Shown here one piece after another: positions 1 to 8,014 of a stretch of DNA of 64,000 bases (position 1 is its first letter; every line of letters starts with the position of its first letter). The position numbers and the translations under genes are program-made. Origin of the DNA: Methylobacterium longum (GTDB lineage: Bacteria > Pseudomonadota > Alphaproteobacteria > Rhizobiales > Beijerinckiaceae); the NCBI RefSeq assembly GCF_022179385.1, contig NZ_BPQS01000029.1:1-64000 (forward strand), written 5' to 3'. The notes beneath the pieces are model-generated. The model was not told the origin of the DNA. It saw only the letters and a program-made list of their open reading frames with translations, and did no database searches.

Positions 1-100
1 CGACCGAGTCCCGCCGCGAGCCGGTCAGGTCGCCGACCGCGCCCTGCAGCTTGCCGCCCAGCGCCTGCGCGGCGCCCGTGATCCGATCCGTGTCGACCAT
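1..100 (-). CDS. CsbD-like stress protein (3' end outside window)
   Basis: The start codon is at 100, preceded by an AGGAG ribosome site, and the gene runs off the left edge. The 33 visible residues begin MVDTDRITGAAR and continue with the GGKLQGAVGDLTG pattern typical of the N-terminal half of CsbD-family proteins, small hydrophilic proteins induced by general stress. A second CsbD-like gene lies just upstream on the same strand, so the two may be co-transcribed. The family assignment rests on the short repeated G-K-x-x-G-x-x-G-x-x-T pattern only, and the biochemical role of CsbD is unknown. Confidence 0.7.
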   Translation of the reverse strand, partial: MVDTDRITGAAQALGGKLQGAVGDLTGSRRDSV

Positions 101-191
101 GTCGTTCTCCTGTTGCGATCTCGGTTGTGATCTCGGCCGTGTCTCGTTCGGCCGCCGCGGTCCCGGGCCGGAACCCGTCGACCGGTCCCGG

Positions 192-365
192 TCAGGCACC
201 CTCCGAGCCCGAGGGCTTGGGGCGTCCGGATTTCGGCGCCTCGGCGTCACGCTTCTGACGCCGGCCTTCGGCTTCGACGCGCACCGCGCCGGTGAGCTTG
301 CCGATGGCTTCCGTCACCGAGCCTTTGAGATGATCGGTGGAGGGCGTCTTCCTGTTGTCGGTCAT
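192..365 (-). CDS. CsbD-like small stress protein
   Basis: A 57-residue basic, hydrophilic protein. The chosen ATG at 365 has a GAGG ribosome site and begins MTDNRKTPSTDHLKGSV; a longer in-frame start at 422 has less support. The segment GSVTEAIGKLTGAVRVEAEG matches the CsbD core. The C-terminal third is a low-complexity Lys/Arg/Glu/Pro tail. It lies directly upstream of another CsbD-like gene on the same strand, and an EcfG-type promoter consensus sits about 280 bp further upstream. That fits general-stress control, although the long leader leaves the link unproven. Confidence 0.65.
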   Translation of the reverse strand: MTDNRKTPSTDHLKGSVTEAIGKLTGAVRVEAEGRRQKRDAEAPKSGRPKPSGSEGA

Positions 366-792
366 GGGCACCTCGTCGTTCCTGAGTAAACCCTGGCCGA
401 CCGGAAGATGCGCGCACATCATCCGCGATCAATGATCTTTCCATACCGGTACGATAGACCTCGACGGCCAAAGTACTGCTTGCCCGCCGGATTGCTCGAA
501 CCGGGACCATCCTGCGCCACGCGCATGCGGTTCTGTGCCTCCCCCTCGAGCCGGACATCGACCGACTTTCGAGCCGGTCGCCAATCCCGGACCAAGGCTC
601 GCCTCACCTCACTGCGTTCATACCGGCTCGCTGGTTGCGGGGCACAAACGGGTCGTGCGCAACCCGGTTCCCTCACATAAGTGTTTTTCCTGGTATGTCC
701 GCATCATTGACGCGGCGCCTCCCGACCAAAGATTAATGCTCGCCTGAGCCATAGGGCCGCCTGTCGAGGACAGGCGCCATATCCTGACCGAC
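366..792. other. Divergent spacer between CsbD and sigma factor genes
   Basis: A 427-bp spacer without a convincing gene. It carries the EcfG-type promoter described separately. Short open frames on both strands here show no ribosome site and have an amino-acid composition typical of antisense GC-rich DNA. The last 100 bases before the sigma gene are slightly AT-richer and probably hold its promoter, but I cannot fix -35 and -10 boxes. Confidence 0.5.
647..671 (-). promoter_or_regulatory. EcfG (general stress sigma) type promoter
   Basis: Read on the minus strand this is GGAAC, 16 bases, then CGTT (extending to CGTTTG). It matches the published alphaproteobacterial EcfG consensus GGAAC-N16/17-CGTT exactly. 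In a scan by eye it is the only exact match I found in the window. It points towards the two CsbD-like genes and away from the ECF sigma gene. Predicted transcription would start near 640, giving a leader of roughly 275 bases before the first CsbD gene. Confidence 0.45.
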
Positions 793-1479
793 ATGAGCAT
801 GCCGTCCATGCTGAACGTCTACGAACATCTGACAAAGCCGACCGTCGGGGGCACCCCCGTCTCGCGCGTTGTCCGCGATCCGGGATTGGATCGGCCCGTA
901 CACTATCCAGAAGTTGTGGGCATCGACGAAACTTCGCGACTTGGCAGAGGGCTCCGGCGCCTGTTGGAAGCGCTCGATGCCGCGGCGGCGACAGAGAGCT
1001 TGGCCTCATTCCAGGCCGACCTGATCGCGGCGGTGCCGCACCTGCGCCGGTTCGCCCTGTCGCTGACCCGCGACGGGGTCGAGAGCGAGGACCTCGTTCA
1101 GTTCACCCTGCTCAAGGCCTGGGAAAACCGGGAGCGGTTCCAGCCCGGGACCCGGCTGAAGGCGTGGCTCTTCACGATCCTGCGCAACGGCTACCTCAAT
1201 GGGCGCCTCAAGCGCCGCCGCGAGGTTCCCGACCCCGATGGCCTGCACGCGGGCCGGCTGTCCCAACCGGCCGACCAGGAGAGCAGGATCGACGTTCGGG
1301 ATATCCAGTCGGCCCTCGACAGGCTCGAGCCGGCCCAGCGCGAGGCGCTGATGCTCATCGCGCTCGACGACCTGTCCTACGAGGAAGCGGCCGCGATCAT
1401 CGGCTGTCCCCGCGGAACCGTGAAGAGCCGAGTCAGCCGGGCGCGCGACCGGCTCGCCCGGGAACTCGGCGAGGCCTGA
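793..1479 (+). CDS. ECF sigma factor, ECF15/EcfG-like
   Basis: A 228-residue ECF sigma factor. Region 2 (about residues 75-145) has the DLVQFTLLKAWEN and LKAWLFTILRN motifs. Region 4 (about 175-225) has ALDRLEPAQREALMLIAL followed by LSYEEAAAIIGCPRGTVKSR, a classic sigma helix-turn-helix. The wording of both regions is close to EcfG, the general stress sigma factor released by the PhyR-NepR partner switch. The first 70 residues are an unusual extension and no ribosome site supports the ATG at 793, so the true start may lie further downstream. No phyR or nepR gene is adjacent, so this is probably an orphan paralogue. Flanking CsbD-like genes fit a stress role. Confidence 0.85.
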   Translation: MSMPSMLNVYEHLTKPTVGGTPVSRVVRDPGLDRPVHYPEVVGIDETSRLGRGLRRLLEALDAAAATESLASFQADLIAAVPHLRRFALSLTRDGVESEDLVQFTLLKAWENRERFQPGTRLKAWLFTILRNGYLNGRLKRRREVPDPDGLHAGRLSQPADQESRIDVRDIQSALDRLEPAQREALMLIALDDLSYEEAAAIIGCPRGTVKSRVSRARDRLARELGEA

Positions 1480-2195
1480 GCCTGGAACCGGTGTCGCCGA
1501 GCGCGCCGTCCGACCCCACCAGGCCGGCCGCCCGTCCGGGAGGCGCGCCGCGACGGCAAACCCGACCCCGAACCCGGCGCGTGATTGAGGGACCACGACC
1601 CTGAGCCACGACCTGAGACGCCGCGCGGCCGCCGAGTGCTTCGGCCTGTTCCGGTTGGCGTGCTCCGGGCCGGTGCCGATTCACCCGATCTCGATCCCGC
1701 TGACCAACACCCCGATGAGCCCGGCGCGGTCCGCCGGCGACGCGTACGGCGCCCGGCCATGGCTGTTCTGGCCGGCGCCCAGATCGCCGGTGTCCTGATC
1801 GCCCGCGTCCTGATCGCCCGCGTCCTGGCCAAGCGGCTCTGCGCGGACGACAGGATCTCCGACACTCGCGTGGTGGAGAAACGCGCCGCGTGATCCGGTT
1901 CGCACGCGCGCGATGCTCCCGCCATGGCAGCGCGGGCCTGCCGCGCCGCCCCGAAGAAAAAAACGGCGTACTGGTAGAATTTTCTCAGTGCGTTGAGGCT
2001 GTTGGTCCCCATATCGAGTCTACGGAGCCGATCGCGGCGTGCTCGCGGGCTCCGCCCACATTTCGAGGTTGTGCTGGGCGGACAGCCCTCTTGCCCGGCA
2101 CGGCCGCGAGGCCGGATGCCCGTGCCACTCCGGGCGCGCGTCCGGCCCGTTGCCTTTCCGTCATCCGGGTCGATATCCCGGCCGTGAGGAAACCC
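1480..2195. other. Ambiguous 716-bp spacer with coding-like patches
   Basis: No gene can be called firmly. Two plus-strand patches have coding-like G/C at third positions. One frame runs from about 1600 to 1798 and opens SHDLRRRAAAECFGLFRL, with only a CTG start after a GAGGGA site. The other, from ATG 1759 to 1893, encodes 44 residues rich in GVLIARVL repeats. On the minus strand a frame starting near 2011 begins MGTNSLNALRKFYQYAVFFF. These overlap one another and cannot all be real. Decayed genes or one very small protein are both possible. Confidence 0.3.
1783..1827 (+). repeat. Three tandem 15-bp units
   Basis: The unit ATCGCCCGCGTCCTG occurs twice in perfect tandem (1798-1812 and 1813-1827), preceded by a copy with two changes (1783-1797). 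The unit length is a multiple of three, so in the open plus-strand frame it would add I-A-R-V-L repeats to a hydrophobic segment. Confidence 0.85.
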
Positions 2196-2402
2196 ATGGC
2201 ACATCCAGGTCTGCCAGCCGCGGGATCCGCCCATCCCGACCCCGTCGATCGACCGCCCGGCTTCGAGCCGCCTCCGAGGGAACGACCGCTCGGACCGGAC
2301 GAGCCCTCGGCACCCGTCGATGTCCCTCCGGACCTGCCGAAGCCGGACCTCGGCCCCGACGTGCCGCCCGGCGATCCCGAGGGACCGGACCTTCGTGCCT
2401 GA
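2196..2402 (+). CDS. Small proline-rich protein of unknown function
   Basis: A 68-residue protein that starts at an ATG with a GAGGAAA ribosome site 6 bases upstream. It is about one third proline, with many Asp and Glu and no hydrophobic core, so it is probably disordered. Repeated PPD, PDLP and PPGDP patterns resemble the acidic proline-rich short proteins common in Methylobacterium. It overlaps the next gene by eight bases, which suggests translational coupling. No function can be assigned. Confidence 0.55.
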   Translation: MAHPGLPAAGSAHPDPVDRPPGFEPPPRERPLGPDEPSAPVDVPPDLPKPDLGPDVPPGDPEGPDLRA

Positions 2403-2652
2403 GACAGGTTTCGGCGGTCGCGAGGGCGGCGGGTCCGAACCGTGCCTCCATGCGGATCGCGCCTTGAGCGCCGCGACGGAAGCCGGCCTCACGGTCGCCG
2501 AACTCGAAGCCCTGCTGCGGGGCAGGCCGCCGACCGAGGTCGTACCGCCTTGGCCCGGGGAGGATCCGGATACCTATGCCGACCGCGCCACCGGCGCGTT
2601 CATGACTCTCTATCTCAGTGCGGATGTGGCCGACGACTCCCCTCCCGGCTGA
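2395..2652 (+). CDS. Hypothetical protein, GTG start
   Basis: An 85-residue protein. The GTG at 2395 is preferred because it overlaps the stop of the upstream gene and has GAGGGA about 11 bases upstream; a frame opening at 2320 would run deep into that gene. The N-terminal 20 residues are Gly-rich. The rest (LTVAELEALLRGRPP, then WPGEDPDTYADRATGAFM) looks like a small helical domain. No family was recognised. It forms a small group with the proline-rich gene before it and the secreted protein after it. Confidence 0.5.
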   Translation: MPETGFGGREGGGSEPCLHADRALSAATEAGLTVAELEALLRGRPPTEVVPPWPGEDPDTYADRATGAFMTLYLSADVADDSPPG

Positions 2653-2686
2653 CGACGCAGCCTCCAGACTGCCTACAGAGGAGACC

Positions 2687-3061
2687 ATGATCCGACTGAA
2701 CGACATCATTCTCGTGCCCGCCGTGCTTCTCGGCCTCGGTCTCGCACCGGCGGCGGCGCAGACGGCGAACCGCTTCGACGGCGCGTGGTCGGTGGTGGCG
2801 ACGGCCGACAGCGGGAGCTGCGCCGGGCCGTACCGCTATCCCATCGTCATCCGGGACGGGAACGTGGACGATGCCGGAGCCAATGGTGTCGACACCTCCG
2901 GCCGCGCCACTACGGATGGACGGATCACCGGCACGATCCGCCAGGGCCTCGCCAACGTCTCGGTCTCGGGCCGCCTGCGCGGAACGGGGGGCAGCGGTCG
3001 CTGGACGCTCTCCGGCCTGACTTCCTGTTCGGGCCGCTGGACGGCCCGACGATCGGGCTGA
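2687..3061 (+). CDS. Small secreted protein, unknown function
   Basis: A 124-residue protein with a strong GAGGAG site before ATG 2687. Residues 1-24 form a Sec signal peptide ending APAAAQ. The mature part begins FDGAWSVVATADSGSC and has alternating polar and hydrophobic stretches with glycines (TDGRITGTIRQGLANVSVSG), consistent with a small beta-sheet domain. Two cysteines near the start of the mature part and one near the C-terminus could form disulfides. It is probably periplasmic. Similar small exported proteins are common in methylobacteria, but no function is known. Confidence 0.7.
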   Translation: MIRLNDIILVPAVLLGLGLAPAAAQTANRFDGAWSVVATADSGSCAGPYRYPIVIRDGNVDDAGANGVDTSGRATTDGRITGTIRQGLANVSVSGRLRGTGGSGRWTLSGLTSCSGRWTARRSG

Positions 3062-3202
3062 ACCGGCAACGCGGTCGCAAAACAGGTCGGCGGCGCATCC
3101 CGGCCGGGACAGCCCAGACCGCCCCAGCGCAGGAACGGACCCGACGCCGGAGCGTAGGCCGCGAAGGGCCGGAAGGAACCCCTACCCCGGTCGCCCGGCA
3201 GC

Positions 3203-3466
3203 TTACCGGCGCGGGGCATCCCGGGAGGGCCAGTTCCAGATAAAATTGGGCCCGTCTGCGAGGCTGATAGCGGTCAGCACGGGCGTATGGCACTCGTTCG
3301 ATACGATGACAGCGACCGGGTAGGTGCCGCCGTCGTGATATGCAGCGGCAATCGTCAGCAGGTCACGCGCGTGCGCTTCAATGGCAGAGCGGCCGGCACA
3401 CTCCATCGCTTGCTCGTCCCAAAAATACCCGGCCGTGTTGCACACGTCGAAAAAGAAGGCTGCCAT
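3203..3466 (-). CDS. DUF6894-like small protein
   Basis: An 87-residue protein starting at ATG 3466 after a perfect GGAGGAG site; an in-frame start at 3490 lacks one. It begins MAAFFFDVCNTAGYFWDEQ and continues AMECAGRSAIEAHARDLLTIAA. The pattern of aromatic N-terminus, D-E-x-G/A turn and an AxxxARDLL helix is characteristic of the DUF6894 family, frequent in Methylobacterium. The role is unknown. A CRP/FNR-like motif repeated elsewhere in the window lies 48-61 bases upstream of the start, where a regulator could contact the promoter. Confidence 0.7.
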   Translation of the reverse strand: MAAFFFDVCNTAGYFWDEQAMECAGRSAIEAHARDLLTIAAAYHDGGTYPVAVIVSNECHTPVLTAISLADGPNFIWNWPSRDAPRR

Positions 3467-3513
3467 CGGCTCCTCCGGGGCCAGCCGCACAGATGAGCGC
3501 TCTCAGCCAGCGT

Positions 3514-3527
3514 TTAACATAGATCAA
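3514..3527 (-). promoter_or_regulatory. CRP/FNR-like box, copy A
   Basis: The plus strand reads TTAACATAGATCAA, i.e. TTAAC-N4-ATCAA, an imperfect version of the FNR/FixK palindrome TTGAT-N4-ATCAA. The 13-mer AACATAGATCAAT inside it recurs exactly at 18762 and 24578. It lies 48-61 bases before the start codon of the DUF6894-like gene. Confidence 0.5.
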
Positions 3528-3979
3528 TCGAGCGGCCGCAGACAGGCTGCCACCGGCGCCAAAACGGCGGGTTCCCCGCGCTCATTGCCGAGGTCGTTGA
3601 AGCCGCATGGGCGAAGGGCATCGTTGCCGTTCCCTCGATCCCTCGACCGGCCGCATGGCGCCCGTGCGCGTCGCGAACAGGCGCAAGCGTGGTCCGGTCA
3701 GGTCCGGCCGCGCCTCGCCCCGCGTGTCCGACGCGGTTCGAATCGCGGACCATGCATGCGATGCTTCACACCGGACGGCTCCCGCCCGTCTTCGCTGGCA
3801 GCGCGGCAAGACCGCGGCCGTCCTGGGAAACCCGGCGATCCACCGGTGGACCGGCGCCGGCCGCCGGGGCGTTCCGCCCGGGCGAGGAGGCGCCCAGGGC
3901 AAGCGGCCACATGGCGCTTGCCCGCGTCCTACGCTCTGCTGTCGACGCTGACATCAGGGATCAGCCACAGGGATCATCG
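3528..3979. other. Gene-free spacer
   Basis: A 452-bp spacer before the NAD(P)-binding protein gene. Long open frames cross it on both strands, but they are Arg/Pro/Ser/Gly-rich shadows without ribosome sites. I see nothing else here. Confidence 0.5.
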
Positions 3980-4630
3980 ATGGCCCATATCCTCGTCATC
4001 GGAGCCAGCCAGGGGATCGGGCTGGCGACGGTCAAGGCAGCCGCGGCCGCCGGCCACCGCGTGCGCGCCTTCGCCCGGTCCGCCAACGCCATCGCGGTAT
4101 CGGAACCGGGCGTCGAGCGCTGTCCGGGAAACGCCCTGAACGCGCGCGACATCGAGGCCGCACTCGCTGGCGTGGATGTCGTGGTTCAGGCGCTCGGCGT
4201 CCCGTTCCGCGACCTGCTCGCACCGGTCCGCCTGTTCTCCGACGCGACGAACCTGCTCGTTCCCGCCATGGAGAAGGCCGGCGTCCGCCGGCTCATCGCG
4301 GTCACGGGCTTCGGCGCGGGCGACAGCCGCGACGCCATCAGCCCGTTGCAGCGCCTTCCGTTCCGACTGGTGTTCGGACGCGCCTACGACGACAAGGACG
4401 CCCAGGAGATGCGGATCCGTCGCAGCCCGCTGGACTGGACCCTCGTCCGTCCAGGGGTTCTCACGGGCGGGACCGCGACCGGCCGTTACCGCGTCCTCGA
4501 TACGCCCTCATCCTGGCGCAACGGACTGATCGCGCGGGCCGATGTGGCCCAGTTCATCGTCAGGCAGATCGCGGGCGCGGATCAGGTCGGCAAGGCCGTG
4601 GTGCTGATCAGCCATGCCCTCCCGATCTGA
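3980..4630 (+). CDS. NAD(P)-binding epimerase/SDR-like protein
   Basis: A 216-residue atypical short-chain dehydrogenase with an NAD(P)H-binding Rossmann fold (NmrA / SDR_a5-like). The N-terminus ILVIGASQGIGLATVKAA carries the GxxxxG nucleotide-binding loop. VDVVVQALG and RRLIAVTGFGAG are the next strands, and LDWTLVRPGVLTGG is the typical C-terminal substrate-side motif of NAD(P)-binding reductases of this group. The start at 3980 is set by the fold; the open frame extends 290 bases further upstream without homology. It sits 71 bases before an amidohydrolase on the same strand. The substrate is unknown. Confidence 0.85.
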   Translation: MAHILVIGASQGIGLATVKAAAAAGHRVRAFARSANAIAVSEPGVERCPGNALNARDIEAALAGVDVVVQALGVPFRDLLAPVRLFSDATNLLVPAMEKAGVRRLIAVTGFGAGDSRDAISPLQRLPFRLVFGRAYDDKDAQEMRIRRSPLDWTLVRPGVLTGGTATGRYRVLDTPSSWRNGLIARADVAQFIVRQIAGADQVGKAVVLISHALPI

Positions 4631-4701
4631 AGGCCGCGGCGCAGATGCGCCGGGTGCGGGCCGCGCTTCGGCGCGTCCGTGACGGGAGGAGGATCGGGGT
4701 G

Positions 4702-5958
4702 ATGGCGAGATCTGGTCCGACGCCGGGCGCTCCGTGCGACCTGCGCCTCCTCAACGCGACCACCGCCGACGGTCGCACCCTCGCGGTCGACATCCAGGCC
4801 GGGCGGGTGACCGCGCTCCGGGACCCGGGTGAGACCCGCGAGGCCCTGCCGCGCGCCGCGCGGACCCTCGATCTCGCCGGAGCCCTGGTGCTGCCGGGCC
4901 TGTCGGACGGGCACGTCCATCTCGACAAATGCATGCTCGGCCTGGGCTGGCGGCCGCACCGGGCTCGGGGCTCGGTCCGCGCGATCATCGAGGACGAGAA
5001 GGCCTTCCGCCGCACAAGCCGGCTCCCGCTGGCCGAGCAGGGCGCCGAGGCGCTCCTCGAACGCATGCTCCGCGGCGGCACGACCAGCCTGCGGACCCAT
5101 GTCGACATCGACGACGTCACGCGCCTCGATCACCTCGCCCAGATCCTCGACCTGCGGGCGCGGTGGGCGGACCGCATGCAGATCCAGATCGTCGCGTTCC
5201 CGCAGAGCGGCATCCTGCGCTGCCCTCCGGTGGCGGAGTATCTCGACGAGGCCATGCGGATGGGGGCGGACCTCGTCGGCGGCCTCGATCCTGTCGGCAT
5301 CGACGGCGACCGCGACGGACCGCTCGACGCCGTCTTCGCCCTGGCCGAGCGCCACGACCGGGCCGTCGACATCCATCTGCACGACGCGGGCGAGACCGGT
5401 CTCGACGAGATCGACGCGATCCTGGCCCGCACGGCGGCTGCCGGGCTCGGCGGGCGGGTCACCATCAGTCACGCCTTCGCCCTCGCGGACGCCGACGACC
5501 TGCGCCTCGGCCGGATTGCGGAACGCCTGAGCTGCGCCGGCATCGCGATCCTGAGCAGCGTGCCGGGCGGGCGCCGCTGCCCGCCGATCCCGCGCCTGCG
5601 GGAACTCGGCGTCGCGATCGTCTTCGGGACCGACAACGTGCGCGATTGCTGGAACCCGTCCTCGGTCACCAGCATGATCGATCGCGCCCAGCTCGCCGCC
5701 TACCGGTTCGATCTCCGGAGCGATGCCGACCTCGCGGCGCTCCTCGAGCCGATCACCGCCGTGCCGGCGCGCGTCGCGGGCCTGGGGCCGGGCACCCTGA
5801 GCCCCGGCGTGCGCGCCGACCTCGTCGCCTTCGACGCGGCCTGCGCGCCGCAGATCATCGTCGAGCGCCAACAGCCCGTGCTGGTCGTGGCGCAGGGCAC
5901 CGTCGCCGTCGACCGCCGCGGCCCGGCCGGGGCTTCGTCCCGGCCGCCCGCACCATGA
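4702..5958 (+). CDS. Amidohydrolase, cytosine deaminase-like
   Basis: A 418-residue metal-dependent hydrolase of the amidohydrolase superfamily, closest by eye to the cytosine deaminase / isopropylammelide hydrolase group. The metal-site motifs appear in order: GHVHLDK (about residue 70), HVDIDD, DIHLHDAGE, VTISHAFAL and GTDNVRDCW. The gene starts at ATG 4702 behind a GGGAGGAGG site; an upstream frame from 4645 is less likely. The likely reaction is hydrolytic deamination of a pyrimidine, triazine or related N-heterocycle in the cytoplasm. Neighbours give no pathway, so the substrate stays open. Confidence 0.85.
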   Translation: MARSGPTPGAPCDLRLLNATTADGRTLAVDIQAGRVTALRDPGETREALPRAARTLDLAGALVLPGLSDGHVHLDKCMLGLGWRPHRARGSVRAIIEDEKAFRRTSRLPLAEQGAEALLERMLRGGTTSLRTHVDIDDVTRLDHLAQILDLRARWADRMQIQIVAFPQSGILRCPPVAEYLDEAMRMGADLVGGLDPVGIDGDRDGPLDAVFALAERHDRAVDIHLHDAGETGLDEIDAILARTAAAGLGGRVTISHAFALADADDLRLGRIAERLSCAGIAILSSVPGGRRCPPIPRLRELGVAIVFGTDNVRDCWNPSSVTSMIDRAQLAAYRFDLRSDADLAALLEPITAVPARVAGLGPGTLSPGVRADLVAFDAACAPQIIVERQQPVLVVAQGTVAVDRRGPAGASSRPPAP

Positions 5959-6001
5959 TGCTAGTTGAGCCGGGCCGCGATGCCCCCGTGCCACCACCGC
6001 G

Positions 6002-6547
6002 CTACTGCAGACGCGCCCCCTCCGGATCCGCCCCGTGATGGGCGATCTCACGGCCGATCTCGAACAGCAGTAGATCAATCAGCAGCTGCATCCGCGTCGT
6101 GCCATGCTGCAGAAGCACGTCGCGCAGGCCGAGGCAGCGATCGGCCACATCCGAGAGCGCGTCGATGCCCGTCGGCAGCCGGTCCGTGATGTCGAGCAAC
6201 ACGCCGTAGCCTGCGCGCGTCCCGTCCGCATCCTCGATGACGCGCCCGCGATCCAGCAGCACGCGCACGCGCCCCTCGGGTGAGCGGACCCGATACTCCA
6301 TCACGTTCGGTCCGCCCCGCCGCTCATGCTCGTCGACCCGTGCGAACACCCGCTCCCGGTCGTCCGGGTGTAGGCAGGCAAACGACGTGTTCAGGTCCAG
6401 AACCTTCCCGGCCAGCGCGGGGTCGCCGGTCAGCAGCTCCGCCGAACCGCGATCCAGGATGACGCCGCCGTTCGCGACCTGCCAGTACCACGTGCCGACG
6501 ACGCCAGCGGCGATCAGAGCCTCTCTCAGATGCAAACCGGTATCCAT
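6002..6547 (-). CDS. Small PAS-domain protein
   Basis: A 181-residue protein with a single PAS domain (about residues 5-120: VVGTWYWQVANGG, CLHPDDRERVFARV, MEYRVRSPEGRVRVLLDRG, GYGVLLDITD). A helical C-terminal tail (residues 125-170) contains RMQLLIDLLLFEIGREIA. There is no kinase, GGDEF or HTH output domain, so it may be a stand-alone sensor or partner protein. Two further genes (46483, 47501) and a pseudogene (37262) in the window share this PAS-plus-tail architecture. An AGGCGG site precedes ATG 6547. Confidence 0.8.
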   Translation of the reverse strand: MDTGLHLREALIAAGVVGTWYWQVANGGVILDRGSAELLTGDPALAGKVLDLNTSFACLHPDDRERVFARVDEHERRGGPNVMEYRVRSPEGRVRVLLDRGRVIEDADGTRAGYGVLLDITDRLPTGIDALSDVADRCLGLRDVLLQHGTTRMQLLIDLLLFEIGREIAHHGADPEGARLQ

Positions 6548-6945
6548 GATCGTGCCGCCTAGAGAATCGCCGTCCCGCACCGGCTCCTATTTGCTATCAT
6601 AAGTTGGTTTACGTCCCCCAGTGCATGAATACCACGCCGCGCCGCCATCAGGTCGGGCCCCGGGCAAGGGCGGGGCCGGCCGGCCGCCCGGGCGCTCGCA
6701 GCACGCTACAACCACGCATTGACAGCGCCGCTCGTTCGGACCGGCCGCCGCCCGACGCTCCGCGGCACCGCCCGAACTATGACGGTCTCGCGGGACTGCT
6801 TCCACTCAGCCTGGCTTCATGATCCAATATCGTCCGTGCAGGGTGCCCATTCCGCTCAGGATCCGATGCGCCGACAGCCTGTGGCCAGGCCGGGGGTCCG
6901 GCCGCGATCCGAGACCCGCGACCGGCGCCCGGCCGGCGGCACCGC
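6548..6945. other. Gene-free spacer
   Basis: A 398-bp spacer between divergent genes. The 60 bases next to the PAS gene are AT-richer and probably contain its promoter. The remainder shows only antisense-like frames. The frame of the following secreted-protein gene is open here but has no standard start codon. Confidence 0.45.
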
Positions 6946-7344
6946 ATAAGGCGCGCATCGCTCGGCGCGTTCGCGGCGCTCCTCCTCGTCCCGGCAGTCG
7001 TCCACGGACAGGATGCGCTCGGCTTGTCCGGCCTGAACCTCCCGCGCCTCGACCTCTCCCCCGAGGCCGAGATGCGCGCCAGGGTCGCCGCCGTGTTCCC
7101 GGAAGCCGGGCGCGTCCGCTTTCGGAAGGTTCGGCCGATCCAGACCGAGGCCGGTCAGGACGCCGCGTTCTGCGGCCAGGTCAGCGGCGCCGGACCGGAC
7201 CGGCCGGAACAGAACTTCCAAGTGTTTCTCTACAATCGGACCGGCGGGAGCGAGACCGTCCGCATCCTCGGGTCCGAGGCCCTGAACGGATACCGGGTCG
7301 GCCGGAAGATGATCGGTGCCCTGAGGCGCGCCGGCTGCCTGTAG
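6946..7344 (+). CDS. Secreted small protein with non-standard start
   Basis: The conserved-looking part starts near TTG 7024 and reads SGLNLPRLDLSPEAEMRARV, later DAAFCGQVSG and NFQVFLYNRTGG, ending ALRRAGCL. Directly upstream in the same frame is a good signal peptide: RRASLGAFAALLLVPAVVHG then QDALG. No ATG, GTG, TTG or CTG occurs in frame ahead of that peptide for at least 100 bases. I therefore mark an ATA at 6946 with a GGCGG upstream as the tentative start, giving 132 residues. A small deletion or sequencing error that destroyed the start is equally possible. The function is unknown. Confidence 0.5.
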   Translation: MRRASLGAFAALLLVPAVVHGQDALGLSGLNLPRLDLSPEAEMRARVAAVFPEAGRVRFRKVRPIQTEAGQDAAFCGQVSGAGPDRPEQNFQVFLYNRTGGSETVRILGSEALNGYRVGRKMIGALRRAGCL

Positions 7345-7450
7345 ATGGCCGGACCGGCGGCCGGCGAAGACTGTAACGGCCAGCGAAGGTCCGGTCGTTC
7401 CCGGCCAAGCCGGCCCGTGTCATGCTCCCCGACGAAAGAGAGAGACCGAT

Positions 7451-7855
7451 ATGGGCCCCCACCGCCGCACCACTGCTCTGGCTCGTCTATGGGCCGCGGG
7501 CACCCTGCTCGTTGCGGGCGCAGCCGCCGCCCAGGAGGTGAAGCGGACCGAACTCGGCCGCTCACCGGTCTCCGGCGATGAGGGGCGGGAGATCGTCATG
7601 CAGCTCGTCGAGATCCCGCCCGGGGCGACCTCGCGACGGCACTTCCACAACGGCGAGGAGGCCTTCTACGTGCTCGAGGGCGCGCTCGCCCAGGCACAGG
7701 GTCAGGCGCCGAAGGAGCGCCCCGCCGGCGAACGCGGGATCAACAGGCGCGGCGTACCCCATGCCGGCTACACGGTCGTCGGTGACAGGACCCTGAAGAT
7801 CCTGTCGGTCTACGTCGTCGATAAGGGCAAGCCGCTCCAGGAGCCGGCCGAGTGA
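7451..7855 (+). CDS. Secreted cupin-domain protein
   Basis: A 134-residue protein with a Sec signal peptide (residues 1-27, cleavage after AGAAAAQ) and a single cupin barrel. MQLVEIPPGATSRRHFHNGEEAFYVLEG is the first cupin motif, with metal-type His residues at RHFHN and the Glu of GEEAF. VPHAGYTVVG is the second motif. GAGAGAG lies before ATG 7451. It probably folds in the periplasm and could bind a metal. Single-domain exported cupins of this type have no settled function. Confidence 0.8.
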   Translation: MGPHRRTTALARLWAAGTLLVAGAAAAQEVKRTELGRSPVSGDEGREIVMQLVEIPPGATSRRHFHNGEEAFYVLEGALAQAQGQAPKERPAGERGINRRGVPHAGYTVVGDRTLKILSVYVVDKGKPLQEPAE

Positions 7856-8014
7856 CCCGGGCGCAGCTTCGCTCCGTGCTGTACCGCGCCGTGCCGGCCC
7901 GGTACCGTCTCATCCGTGGCGGAAACATGGCAAAAGCTTGACCATTGCGGCCGAATCAGTTTATAGCTTGACCGTTGCGTTGCGGATACACCCCGGAATC
8001 TTCTGGAGGTTCGG

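Noticed and set aside
3134..3159. GGAAC-N16-CGTA as an EcfG promoter
   Set aside because: The last base differs from CGTT and no plus-strand gene follows for over 800 bases.
3689..3979. N-terminal extension of the NAD(P)-binding protein
   Set aside because: The Rossmann fold starts immediately at the ATG at 3980, and the upstream frame is Arg/Pro/Ala-rich without homology.
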